The notes under the pieces: model-generated
Seen by the model: the letters and a program-made list of their open reading frames with translations, nothing else
Databases searched by the model: none
Told to the model about the DNA's origin: nothing
In this document: in pieces, positions 31,846 through 42,814 of the stretch
How the letters are laid out: every line of letters starts with the position of its first letter
How positions within the stretch are numbered: position 1 is the stretch's first letter
Source: Drosophila persimilis
Lineage: Eukaryota; Arthropoda; Insecta; Diptera; Drosophilidae
Direction: 5' to 3'
DNA length: 64,000 nt
Assembly: GCF_003286085.1 (NCBI RefSeq)
Contig: NW_020825294.1
Span: forward strand, 15,212,501 to 15,276,500
Position numbers and translations under genes: made by a program

Positions 31846-34800
31846 GAGCACCACCACAAAGCTTCGGGTAGTATTCGATGCATCATGCAAGTCAACAAGC
31901 GGGAAATCCTTGAACGACATTCTGCAGGCTGGACCCACCGTTCAGAGCGAACTTATGTCCATTCTGCTACGATTTCGAATTCATAAGTACGTATTCACAG
32001 CGGACATAGAAAAGATGTACCGGCAAGTGTGGATGAATCCGGAGGATCAATTCCATCAGATGATAGTCTGGAGAAACAATCCATCCGAAGAGATCAGGTA
32101 CTATCGCCTGAAAACAGTAACATATGGAACAACAGCTGCTCCGTTCCTAGCAACGAAATGTCTGGATCATTTGGCAATACAATACAAAGACAGACTACCA
32201 GTAGGATCCACAACATTAAAAACAGATTTCTATGTTGACGACTGTCTAACTGGAGCAAACACGATTCCAGAAGCAATTCATGTTCGACAAGAACTAAATA
32301 AGATATTGCTACCGTCCGGTTTCAAATTGCGCAAGTGGTGCTCCAACAATGAGCAACTTCTCCAAAGAATCCCCAAAGAGGATATTGTAACCGATGTAAA
32401 ACTAGGAGAGACACTAGAGCACTACAGCGTGAAAACTCTGGGTCTCATCTGGATGCCGAAGAAGGATACATTGTGTGGACGAACACAGAAAAGCCAGGCT
32501 ACACGCATCACCAAACGGGTGGTATGTTCCGAACTGGCCCAAATCTTTGACCCACTAGGACTCTTTGCACCGGTGGTAGTAAAGGCAAAAATCTTCATGC
32601 AACAACTTTGGGAGCTCAAACTGGATTGGGATGACGAATTACCATTACAACACCAAATCGAATGGAAAGAATACCGGGACGACTTACAAACATTGAACAA
32701 AATGCAAATTCCCCGGCATATCTACGATGGTAAAATTCCAGTTACCCAAGAACTCCATACGTTTGTAGATGCATCTGAACAAGCATATGGCGCAGCTGTA
32801 TATGTACGCGCTACATACAAAAACAACCAAGTGTCAGTAAGACTGCTCTGTTCAAAATCACGTGTGGCACCGACAGCCAAACAATCGCTACCACGGTTAG
32901 AACTTTGTGCTGCAGTCCTCGGTGCCGAGCTCACAAACCGAGTCCGACAGGATCTGCACATGGACATTAACACGGTTTCAGGATGGTTTTGGAGTGATTC
33001 TACCGTTGTGTTATCCTGGATAAACGCATCGTCATCAACATACCATACCTTTGTGGCAAATCGAATAGCCAAAATCCAGGCATTAACAAACCAGTCACAA
33101 TGGCGTCACGTGTCATCGGCCAACAACGCAGCCGATGTCCTGTCGAGAGGAATCGCAGCAAGCAGACTGGCAGATCACAATCTGTGGTTATATGGACCAT
33201 TATTCCTGCACGGATCTCGAGACAACTGGACGAAGGCACCCAACATAGAACCCAGCAATCTTGAGAGAAAAGCTAAACATGTAAGCTTGCCAATCACACC
33301 CAGCGCACTTGGGGATGAACTATATACTTGCAGACATAGCAACTCGTTTCACAAGCTGCAACGCATTGTGGCATATATGTTACGCTTCTGCTACAAAACC
33401 AACAGAGCGAACACCACGACGCTCTGCGCAGAAGAACTGACTCACGCCCGCACTATAATCCTGCGAACCATACAACAAGTCGAGTTTACAGCAGAGCTAA
33501 AACAGTTCCAACGATATAAGGCTGTGGATAAAAAGAGCTCGATCATATCGTTATCTCCCTTCCTAGGAGACGATGAGCTCATCCGAGTTGGTGGTAGACT
33601 TGAAGAAGCTCTACTTCCATACAACGCAAAACACCCAGTCTTGCTGCCTTACAATGACCCAATCGTCAAAATGATTTTGCGGGAGCCACATGAGGAGAAC
33701 ATGCATTGTGGTGCTCAAGCATTAAGGGCAATCGCAAGACAACAATATTGGATTATCAATGACAAGACAATGGCTAGAAGCATCATCCACAGCTGTGTTA
33801 GATGCAACAAGGCTAGGCCAAAGCTGATGCACCAAATCATGGGCAATCTCCCAGCACAACGAGTCACACAAGCACGCCCGTTTCTTAATGCAGGCGTCGA
33901 CTACTGTGGACCAATCTCGATCCACCATAAGATCCGAGGCAAAAGACCAGATAAGGCGTACATCGCCGTGTTCTGCTGCTTTTCCACAAAGGCAGTACAC
34001 CTGGAGCTGGTAAGCGACCTGACCACAGATGCATTCTTGGTCGCCCTGCGTCGATTCTTAAGCAGACGTGGGAAGTGCCAAACTATTCATTGCGACAATG
34101 CAACGAACTTTGTGGGTGCAAACAATCAGCTTAAAGAATTAGAAGACTCTATATTCAGCTCAAAGGCAAGTGCTCTGATCACGAATCATTGCAACAAAAA
34201 GCAAGTGGATTTTAAATTCATTCCTCCCAGGGCTCCATCGTTTGGCGGTCTCTGGGAAGCGGCGGTAAAATCAGCAAAAAAGCTGTTGATAACAACCACC
34301 AACACAGCCTCATTGACATTTGAAGAACTAAACACAGTGATAATCGAAATTGAAGCAATTCTCAATTCTCGACCCATCACTCCAATGTCAAATGATCCCA
34401 CTGATACAACAGCGCTCACCCCAGGACACTTCTTGATTGGTGAACCATTAACAACGCCTCCTGACGTCAATACTGATCATCAAGGAAGAACATTGGTCAA
34501 GCGCTGGGAATTGGTATCGCGCCTAAAGCATTCATTCTGGAAACAATGGTCTACAGAATACCTCCAAGAATTGCAAGCTCGGCATAAATGGAAGACCGCT
34601 TCACCAAACGTACCTGAAGGATTATTAGTTTTGGTTAAGGAAGACAACCTTCCTGTAATGAAGTGGCCAATGGGTCGCATCATTAAGACATATCCTGGAC
34701 AGGACAACCACGTACGAGTAGTTGACGTTAAGACAGCATCTGGCGTATACAAGCGCCCGATCACTCGTCTAGCGCCGCTCTTTCCAGAAGATGTGGCAGT

Positions 34801-34890
34801 CAAACGTTCCCACAACATGATCAGTGACACCACGGAGATTGATGAGCCACCCACACAGCGAACAACAAAAATTTCACCTACATTAACGTC
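31781..34890 (+). CDS. pol: roo-like pol: RT, RNase H, integrase, DUF5641
   Basis: First two thirds of a 1611-codon open frame that also encodes the envelope region. RT: FIPHHCVLKPE, TTKLRVVFDAS, TADIEKMYRQVWM, LKTVTYGTTAAPFLATK and the catalytic FYVDDCLTGA. RNase H: LHTFVDASEQAYGAAVYV and GWFWSDSTVVLSWI with both Asp residues. Integrase: HCGAQALRAIARQQYW with CVRCNKARPK, then the complete triad in AGVDYCGPI, HCDNATNFVGA and FGGLWEAAVKSAK. The DUF5641 domain ends at KRPITRLAPLFPED. All catalytic residues that I can identify are present. The true start is in the upstream frame, so the ORF as it stands lacks its normal translation entry. Confidence 0.9.
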
Positions 34891-36616
34891 AACATTAGTG
34901 GTGCTGTTGCTCATGCTTCCATTAGCATTATCACAGTCAATAAATGTGACACAATTCGCAAACAAGCCTGGAATATTTTATGAGAAACTTGGAACATCAA
35001 GAATAGCAACGTCTGAGTGGACCATGATCGTATACTATGACTTGGACCCATATTGGCAGGATATGCAGCTAATATCTGCTGGAATTTCAGAGTTACGATA
35101 CATGTGCCCTGAATTAAAAAATGTTCCGGCATGTATCTCCATAGTTCAACACTTTCAACATGTGCGTAACGAGCTACAAGCAGGAAGCGTTTTAATGAAA
35201 ACCTCTCGAAAACGCAGATCGCCGCTGGACATCATAGGAAACGTAGCAAGCAGCCTTTTTGGTGTTCTCGACGCAAAATACGCAGAAGAGATGACTCAAG
35301 TAATTGAGAAAGTGAAAACCAATGAAGACTTTCTACTACATCTGCTCCAAAACCAAACATCAATTGTCGACGCGACAATAAACGTAGTCAGAAAAGACAA
35401 AGTAACAACTGATAATCGCCTAAAAATTTTGGAACAGCATATGGCTACTATCAACCGAGAAAGAGGGTCATATCACAGCGATCATTTGACTCAAGCGTAC
35501 TTAGGACTAATAGCACAATTAACCCTGCTCACAACAACTCTCCAACGAATGCAGTCCGACATATCTGATGTCCTAATCGGTATTCATCATCGGAGAATAA
35601 GCTCCACGCTGGTGTCTCCCGAGCAACTAATAGACCAACTAGACCAGATACGGGATCATTTGCCACAAGATCAAATGCTGCCGGTCACAACGAAGGAGGT
35701 GATTCAGCTATACAGAATCATGCGAGCCGAAGGAACCCCGACTGCAAAACACGTCATCTTCAAACTGACGCTACCACTGGTTTCAACAGCTCAGTTCGAA
35801 GTTTTCAGCATCATCCCAATTCCGTTTTGGGATTCAACAAGCTGGAGTCTATTTGACCTCAGAACCACCATAATAACGGTGAACATCCACCGAGACCAGT
35901 TCATGGGCACTACCCAAGAGGAATTCCGACGTTGTCTTAAAGTACACAACGAGGAGTTCATCTGCTTTGACCATCAGACGATCTTCAATGTAGACAATCG
36001 CTGTGAGTTTCAACTGTTTAACAATAAAACAGAAACACTGTGTCAGATAACACACACAAAGGCTGACACGGTGTGGCTAAAAACTCAGCATCCAAATAAT
36101 TGGATCTTCGCAACGCATTCTACAACCAAACTTCAAGCAGTATGCAACGGAGTTCCGTCAACCATAACACTGGAAGGAACTGGGCTACTCTCCATGTCCC
36201 CTGGTTGCACTGCTCGCAATACTGAAGTAAGCATCAGCACCTTCAGCACCACAATCAGCGAAGTAAAATCGACTTACACTCGTTTTGATGACTTGAGCCC
36301 ACCGGAGACATCACCCTCGCCACCAATGTGGCAACTGAAGAACCAGACATCAGACTTTCTTCAAGAACTTGATGTTCTACGCCAGCAACTATCAACCATC
36401 AATCATCACGAGCTGCCACACCATCTCACCACCGTGCAGCACCATCAACTCGCTGCTTACGCAACCCTAGCAATATTAATTTTATTGATCATTGCCTTCA
36501 TTTTCCGGGAGAAATATCAACTATGGAAACCAAGGCCATCAAATCCCGATCCAGCCATGTCATCACCGCCTATACCCCCTGCTCGCCGGTTTGCCGTCGA
36601 CTTGAGCGATGGTTGA
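34891..36616 (+). CDS. env: roo-like envelope-type region (C-terminal part of the 1611-codon frame)
   Basis: Continues in frame after DUF5641. A hydrophobic signal-like stretch (TLVVLLLMLPLALS) is followed by an outer domain, a basic furin-type site (SRKRR) and a Gly/Ala-rich segment with SSLFGVLDAKYAEEM. That layout resembles the F-type fusion proteins of baculoviruses and insect errantiviruses. A helical region, a Cys-containing domain, a hydrophobic span (AAYATLAILILLIIAFIF) and a short tail ending SLDG-like at the stop (36614-36616) follow. In relatives the protein is a membrane glycoprotein. I see no stop or frameshift in this part. It has no own start codon in evidence and would need splicing or cleavage for expression. 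Whether it is functional cannot be told. Confidence 0.75.
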
Positions 36617-36640
36617 ACACCAGTTCAACGGCCGGGAGAA

Positions 36641-37221
36641 TGTTCAGCCACAGACATGTATTTAATGAATATTAGGAATATACAGTTCAATCTCATACAC
36701 AAATACTCATAAATAAAATTGTTCATGTCATTTCATGTAACTGAATATGACGACACGAAAAATACATTAGCAACTAAGAATAGACAATAGCACTTGTAAA
36801 CTCGAACCCACCCAAAAGGGATCAAGCAATAAACTATCTACTTTATTGCTGCCAAGTACCTAAGTAAATACATTGAAATATAACCCCCGCACAGAGTAAG
36901 TGTACCCAATCTAAAAATACACTCACAAGGAGCCTGTGCGTTCCTTCCCATAGAATAAGAATTTCACTGTTAGCTATATAAGGAGATGCATTTATTCAAT
37001 AAAGTGAGTATCAGAAACAGTACCATAGCTGCCTGTCACTCATCTTCCATCGCAATCAACAGAGGCTGTCGCTGTGTCTTCAGATCCTCACTTGCGCACC
37101 GTAGGATACCCTCTCCGCAGTCCAACTGGTTCAAGTTCTAGTTGCGACGACCAAACTGTAGACGGTTTATGTACCGTATGCAACCCAGCTTCCTACACAC
37201 ACACACACATACACATTAACA
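36641..37221 (+). repeat. roo-like element 3' LTR (full length)
   Basis: 581 bp from TGTTCAGCC to TTAACA. A purine-rich tract (CGGGAGAA) precedes it at 36633-36640. It carries the 71-bp end missing from the 5' copy, including an (AC)n run at about 37195-37213. ATGTG at 37222-37226 closes the target duplication. Confidence 0.92.
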
Positions 37222-37291
37222 ATGTGATTTCTTTAGAGATCGGTGTTGTTACATGAGTGAATGTGTACAATAATCTATTTATGTTTAAACA

Positions 37292-37734
37292 TAATAATAA
37301 AGATAGTTTGTGGATGAGGAGATAGTGATTAACTGAGTCGAAAGCTTTACTAAAATCAGTATAAACTACGTCAGTTTCACATTGCTTTGAAAATCCGGCA
37401 GTTACATAGGACGTTCTACAAATCCGTGCTGTGATTCTAATAACAGGGAACTACAAAAGTGAGCTGAGAAGTAATAATTTTTCGAAGACTTTAGGAATTT
37501 ATTTATTAAATGAACAATTAACAAATGGCAGATAAATTGGAGATACAACGGTAGTTTGTGACGTCAGATTTAGACCCCTTTTTACGAATAGGAATTATGT
37601 ATGATTCCTTTCAGACGGTGGGAAAATCACCAAGCTCGAAAGAGAGGTTGTAAATCCGCACAAAGTTTAAGCACGGCACTGGGAACCAAATCTGGACCAG
37701 TGGAGAAAGAAAATTTACACGATTTTAAATTAGT
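37292..37734 (-). pseudogene. LINE B reverse transcriptase, fingers and first palm block
   Basis: On the minus strand TDVVYTDFSKAFDSVNHYLL appears at 37305-37370. Upstream of it is a degraded stretch that still shows the QHGF-like and IPIRKKGSKSDVTNYR-like positions of CR1-type RT at about 37400-37580. BEL-3 cuts it at 37291 and LOA-3 at 37735. The copy has several frame changes. Confidence 0.75.
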
Positions 37735-37859
37735 AAGGTTAGGTTAGGTTAGGTTGAGGCGGCTGCCGGGCTCGCTCGGAACCCGTCACACTTAGGCCGG
37801 TTTCGGCCCGTTGTGATACCGCATAGGATCATTTCCTTCCTGCGTTGTGAGACTTCCTG

Positions 37860-40800
37860 TCAGCAATTATCCCATCCAGATGCTCTCACAAAGTTCGCTA
37901 TCTTCCTGGGACATAGTTTGGACATCTCTGAGATGTCGTATAGAAAGGCTGAGCACAGTTGCTGTAGCCTTCTTCTGCTGAGAGCTGGGCAGGAGCAGAA
38001 CAGATGTTCCACTGTCTCCTCCTCTTCCTCGTCTCTACAGCTGCGACAAAAATCGTTATGTGGGGCCCCCAGCCTGTTAGCGTGCCTATTAGCAAGTGTC
38101 CCGTGAGGGAACGTGTGACTACGCTGCACCTTTTCCTGCTTAACTTGAGGAGCTCAGAGGTGCGCTTCATGTCCATGGTCGGCCATGTTTGCCGAGTTGT
38201 GCGACATCGTGGCACTGTTTGCCACATATCGTTTTTTTAGTCGCTTGTATTGCTCCCTTATAATGAGCTTACAGGTGGCCATTGGCATACAGATATCCTC
38301 CTTGTCTTGGAGAAGGGGGATTGTAGTGCCAGATCTGGCCAGCTCGTCCGCTATACAGTTGCCCTCGATGTCCCGGTGGCCCGGGACCCAAATTAGGCTA
38401 ATAGCAAATTGCTGAGCCATCTCGTGCAGAGATTTGCGGCAGTCTGCCACGGTGGCCGAGTTCGAGGAAATCGCGCTTAGCGATTTGATCGCAGCCTGGC
38501 TGTCGCTATAAATGTTTAGCTTGGTTGCCGTAACGGCAGCCGCTTGTATGCTGTCTAGAGCCTCCCTAATTGCTATGACTTCCGCTTGAAAGACACTGCA
38601 ATGATCTGGGAGTCTGAAGGAATGCCTTATGTTTAGCTGTTCAGAGTAGATTCCCCCTCCGACTCTGTCGTCCAGCTTTGATCCATCTGTGAAGATGTTT
38701 ATGGCCCCATCTGGGCCTGGGAGTCCCTCGAGCCATTCGTCTCTGTGAGGGATGATTGTGTCGAAGGGAGTGTCTGTGTACTCTCTTGGAACTTGGTAGT
38801 CTGTTTTTGAGGGGACGGTACTGTTATTTAATATGGCTGAGTGACCTATGCACTGTGTCACCCATTGATCTGAGTCTCTTAGACGTATTGCTGCTGCTTC
38901 TGCCCGTTCCTTTCCTGCGAGTTCAAGGCTCTGTAGGCATAGGATGGCATTTAGCGCATCATTTGGGGTGGTGCGAAGAGCTCCGCTGATGCATAGGGCG
39001 GCAGTCCGCTGGACTTTGCCCAGTTGCTTGGTGATCGCCCTTTTTGATAGGGCCGGCCACCACACCGTAACTCCGTAGAGTAGTATTGGTCTAACTATAG
39101 CTTGATATATCCATTGGACTATGCTTGGGATCATACCCCATCTTAGCCCAATAGCTTTTTTGCATGTATAGAGTGCAGTCATTACCTTCTTCACTCTGTC
39201 TTTGACATTCAGGTTCCAGCTAAGCTTCTTGTCAATTACCAACCCTAAGTAACTGGCACTGTCGCTAAAAGAGAGCCTGCATCCTTGTAGTATTGGAGGG
39301 TTGAGGGGCGGGACCTTGTATTTATTTGTGAATAATACGAGTTCCGTTTTTGAGGGATTTACTCCCAGACCGCGCGATTCTGCCAATCCGACAGTTGCAC
39401 TAGCTTTGTGGACATTAAGTCGCACAGTGTTTGGGGGTATTTCCCCGAGAAGATAATCGCAACGTCGTCCGCATAGGCCACGACTTTGCAGCTATGAGTG
39501 AGTACTCTTTGTGATGCAGAGATTTCTCTACCGCTGAGATCAATTCATGAAGAGCCGTTTCCGTGGATTTTCCTTTCCGGTAGGCATGCTGTGCGCCTGA
39601 CAGCAACTGAGGGTGTATAGTTGTCCTCAGTTGCAGCCCGACGAGTCTCTCAAAGGTTTTGAGGAGGAAGGACGATAGGCTGATTGGTCTAAAGTCTTTT
39701 GCAGCTGAGTGCGAGGCTTTCCCAGCTTTGGGAATGAAGACTATCTTTGCCTTAAGCCATGTTCGCGGGATTGTACCCACAGCCAGTATCTTCCTGAAGA
39801 TACCTTGTAGCCAGTTGATGGCCGTATCCCCGGCCTTCTGAAGTTGGGCCGGGATTACCTGGTCTGGGCCTGGTGATTTGAACGGGTTGAAGCTGTTTAT
39901 TGCCCAGCTTATGTTACGTTTTGTGAGGATGTGATCCATCGAGGTTACCGGTCCCTCTCCTGAAAGATGTGCCGTCTCGATGGTTTTGCACCCTGGAAAA
40001 TGTGTGTCTAGTAGAATGTGCAGGGTCTCCTCACTGGAGTTAGTCCACGTGCCGTCATTCCTTTTAAGATACCCTACCGAGGGGTTAGTTTTTGAGAGAA
40101 TCTTGCGAAGCCTTGCGGCCTCTGACGTTTCCTCAATTTCCGAGCAAAATATTTGCCCTTTTGGCCCTTTTTGCTTTCCTTGTTTCCTTTTTATATAGTG
40201 ACAGACTGATTTTGTAGTCTGCCCTGTGGCTCTCCTCGTTCGCGCTTTTGGCCCTGTTGAAGAGGGTCCTGCAGCTTTTACGTAGGATGTCTATTTGTTT
40301 TGACCACCAGGGGGGTTTCTTTTGCCCCTTAGGTTTGCTAGAGGGGCATGCTGTCGCGAAGGCTTTGTTGCATGCCTCTGTGAACATGTTCACTAAGCGA
40401 TCTAGGTCGTCTTTTGTGTCAGGGCATGATGGTGCTTTGGAGGGGAGTAAGTCCTCCAGGGCTGACCTATATTTTTTCCAGTTGGCTTTCCTGGGATTAA
40501 TATAGTCCTTATGTTTCGGACACTCGAGGGATAGTGTGGTGTCGATGTATCTGTGGTCAGAGAAAGAGTGGTCATCAAGGACTTGCCAACTCTTGACTAT
40601 GTCTAACAGGTTGGAAGACACTAGGGTGATGTCAATAACCTCCTGTCGATTTTTAATTATAAAAGTGGGGTCGTTGCCCCGATTACAAATAAATAGATTT
40701 GAGTTAAGGATGAAGCTGAAAAGTGACTCACCCCTTACATTTGTGTTCGAGCTCCCCCATTGAGTGTGGTGAGCGTTGGCATCGCAACCTATTAATAGGT

Positions 40801-41191
40801 CTATGTCCGACCTCTCGCTGTCGCTGGCTAGTTTGCGAACAAGGTCGTTGGGAGGATCGTTTCCCTCATGGGCCATGTAGGACGACATCAGCCTTAGATG
40901 TGTCCCTTTCAGCTCTAGGCTTGCCGCCGTGTTGTCGCTATCGCTATAATTATGGAGCAGAAAGATATTATGGTGCTTTCTGGCGAGAATGCAGGTGCGG
41001 GTTTTACCTTCATGTTGAGCTACAATTATCTTGTACTCCTTCGACCCTAGTCCACAAACCTTGTCTCCCACTATCCGAGGTTCCTGGATCAGGGCTACGT
41101 CTGCTCCGCTCTCTTCGAGGCGGAGTATAAGAGCAGCGGATGCTGCTTTACAGTGGTGGAGATTGATCTGAAGGAGCCTCAGGGACATCCT
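37860..41191 (-). pseudogene. LOA-3 ORF2: endonuclease, RT (deleted), RNase H
   Basis: Endonuclease from MSLRLLQINLHHCK with ALIQEPRIVG (Trp to Arg compared with LOA-2), GCDANAHHTQWGS and SFSDHRYIDT. The frame shifts at about 40140. RT N-terminal blocks SFNPFKSPGPDQVI, FRPISLSSFLLKTFERLV and HAYRKGKSTETALHELI are present, then HHKEYSLIA joins directly to the codons before AYADD in another frame. The whole AFLDIEGAF to GGVLSPLLW part is lost. Thumb and RNase H (FTDGSKLDDRVGGG, VFQAEVIAI, YSDSQAAI, WVPGHRDIEG) are open in a 423-codon frame. Near 38230 one extra T in a T run shifts the end. The terminal CRSC...HLFCSC is in yet another frame. Confidence 0.9.
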
Positions 41192-42749
41192 TAGTGTTCT
41201 CCACCACTGTAATGTCGGCATCCGGATCGTCCTCGACTTCCTCGTGGCAACACATCGCCTCGAAGTCGCATCTCAGCGTGCCATCGGTGGAGTAGCCCTC
41301 TGGGTCTATCTCTGTGTGATCGTCGGGTGCTTCGATCTCCGAGGCAGCGTCCTGCTCGACTGGCTTGTCGACAGGACGTGCCTCGGCCGCCGCATCCGAC
41401 TTGTAGACCTTTACGGTCACAGAGCTGAACCCAAAATTGAGCTCGCCTTTGGCAGCCTCAATCGGGGCCAGCGACTCTTTGTTGAGGACGACCACCGCCT
41501 GGTTTGTGGGGCCCTGTGTCGTCTCAACTTTGACCACCTTCCAATCCGCTGTTGGGAGGTGGGGGTTGCATCTTTGCAGCATTTTTAGGATGCGCTCCGG
41601 CTCCTTCATGGAGGCGGGCACCCAGACTCTCGCCCTTGGTCTACTGGGCACTTCGCTCCAGTCTACAGCGACGAGCTTCGCCCCTGGGTAGACTTCCCCG
41701 ACTTGCGCTACCGCTGCTTTGTACAGCTGTACGGAGCGCTCATCTTCACAGGCTACGATTTTTATGCAGCCCTGGTACCAGCCCATGTCTCTGCAGACGG
41801 GGGGGGGTCCAGGCTGCTTTTCCAGCAGCTCGAAGCAGCGGTCAGCCAGTGCCGCTTCCACCCACTTCCACTGGTTCCTAGGGATCCGGGAGTCCACGCT
41901 GCCTTTATCCAGGACGCCAATCAGCGTCCTTTCTCTGGCAATCTGCGCGAACGATGCGTTAGGCAGCACTCTGGAGCGCTTCGGTGTCGGCCCCGGAGTC
42001 TCCTGCGAGCGCTGCCTTTTTTGCTGAGGGGCTTCCTTCTTCGGTGCTTCCTTGCCAAAGTTCGGCAACACCTTCGAGGCCCACTCAACCTTCTTAATCC
42101 ATTTGTCCGTCGGGCTGGACATCTGGCTTGCGTTCTGCCGACGGAGTATGTTGCCAGCACTCCTTCTATCGGCATATGTAAAAGATTTGGCTTGGACACT
42201 AGTAGATGGTAACTCATCACCCGCCACTTTACCAGCAGGCAGAGCAGCCGCAGGATTGCATAGCCACTCTGCCAAGGTATCGGTTTTGGGAGCCAATTCA
42301 CCACCCACCCCGACACCGGGATGGGACCCCTTTGGGCTCTCCCTAGCATCTTCCGCCGCGCAGGTTTTCCCTGCTGATTTGCGGGTCGGGCCAGGCCTTT
42401 GGGCCGCTGCCTTACCCTTTTTGCAGAGATTACCCTGTTTACCCGGGCAGAGATCCACGTTGCCCGGATAAGGCATACTTAGAACAGGGGGCTGCCAAGT
42501 CCCTGAGCTCTCCGTTAACGACTCGGCTAGTTTTATATACCGGGCCCCCAGCCAGGCTGACTCTCGGCACGGGTCGAATAACACTCTTAGTCCGGCCCGG
42601 TGTGAGCTGAATGTGGCGGGTTGGGATGTGGGTAGGTAGTGTGTAGGGATAGGGGATATACGAGGCGGCACCACAAGCGCATCGTCAGTGTTGCTACTTC
42701 GCGAACACCCGCTGGCTGTCCGGGGCTGCTTATTTTCGGTACTCTCCAT
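41148..42749 (-). CDS. LOA-3 ORF1 protein (533 aa)
   Basis: Open from ATG at 42747-42749 (MESTENKQPRTASG), chosen because it is the first Met of the frame and the same position is AGG in LOA-2. N-terminal: LGARYIKLAESLTESSGTW. Middle: Pro/Lys-rich, with PKKEAPQQKRQRSQ and PKRSRVLPNASFAQI. From about residue 290 to 440: an RRM-like domain resembling DUF4780 (WVEAALADRCFELL, CIKIVACEDERSVQLYK, KLVAVDWSEVPSRPRARVWV, NQAVVVLNKESLAPIEAAK). The tail is acidic. The predicted role is binding LINE RNA in a ribonucleoprotein. It overlaps the ORF2 start by about 40 bp, suggesting coupled translation. This is the only full-length LINE ORF1 in the window. Confidence 0.8.
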   Translation of the reverse strand: MESTENKQPRTASGCSRSSNTDDALVVPPRISPIPTHYLPTSQPATFSSHRAGLRVLFDPCRESAWLGARYIKLAESLTESSGTWQPPVLSMPYPGNVDLCPGKQGNLCKKGKAAAQRPGPTRKSAGKTCAAEDARESPKGSHPGVGVGGELAPKTDTLAEWLCNPAAALPAGKVAGDELPSTSVQAKSFTYADRRSAGNILRRQNASQMSSPTDKWIKKVEWASKVLPNFGKEAPKKEAPQQKRQRSQETPGPTPKRSRVLPNASFAQIARERTLIGVLDKGSVDSRIPRNQWKWVEAALADRCFELLEKQPGPPPVCRDMGWYQGCIKIVACEDERSVQLYKAAVAQVGEVYPGAKLVAVDWSEVPSRPRARVWVPASMKEPERILKMLQRCNPHLPTADWKVVKVETTQGPTNQAVVVLNKESLAPIEAAKGELNFGFSSVTVKVYKSDAAAEARPVDKPVEQDAASEIEAPDDHTEIDPEGYSTDGTLRCDFEAMCCHEEVEDDPDADITVVENTKDVPEAPSDQSPPL

Positions 42750-42814
42750 AGGGATGTCCGATTATTCGCAGCTGACCTACCTATATGACCTGTATATAGG
42801 TAGGTCGTTCGCAT

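Larger units (their letters stand above)
29749..37221 (+). mobile_element. roo-like BEL/Pao element with envelope region
   Basis: LTRs: 3' copy 36641-37221 (581 bp, TG to CA) and 5' copy 29749-30257, shortened. Target duplication ATGTG (29744-29748 and 37222-37226). The plus strand encodes gag, protease, RT, RNase H, integrase and an envelope-type C-terminal region, the layout known from roo. The shared 509 bp of the LTRs differ by essentially one base, so the insertion is very recent and the youngest datable event in the window. A deletion fused the middle of the 5' LTR to the middle of gag, and one frameshift breaks pol, so the copy is not autonomous. Confidence 0.92.
27090..37291 (-). mobile_element. 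BEL-3: gag-env deletion derivative, split by a roo-like element
   Basis: The right LTR is 29437-29748 plus 37227-37291 (377 bp, TG to CA), interrupted by the roo-like element. The left LTR is 27090-27382 and lacks about 84 bases of its outer end; the lost piece coincides with the gap in LINE B, so one deletion removed both. The coding strand is minus: DUF1759-type gag at 27853-28769, then directly the membrane end of an envelope-type ORF at 27553-27777. Protease, RT, RNase H and integrase are absent. Such a derivative could move only with proteins from a complete relative. Confidence 0.8.
37735..42814 (-). mobile_element. LOA-3: LOA-clade LINE with intact ORF1
   Basis: Minus-strand LINE inside LINE B. 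The 3' end at the left is a (TTAGG)n-like run (GGTTAGGTTAGGTTAGG); the 5' end at the right is GTAGGTCGTTCGC. The flanks ATTTTAAATTAG (37722-37733) and ATTTTATTAG (42814-42823) are an imperfect target duplication. ORF1 is open over 533 codons. ORF2 has several frameshifts and a large RT deletion. It is a very close relative of LOA-2. Confidence 0.9.

Noticed and set aside
37738..37757. TTAGG-like runs at LOA 3' ends as telomeric repeats
   Set aside because: Only three or four units, always at the LINE 3' end and in the orientation of the element. Flies of this type lack TTAGG telomeres.
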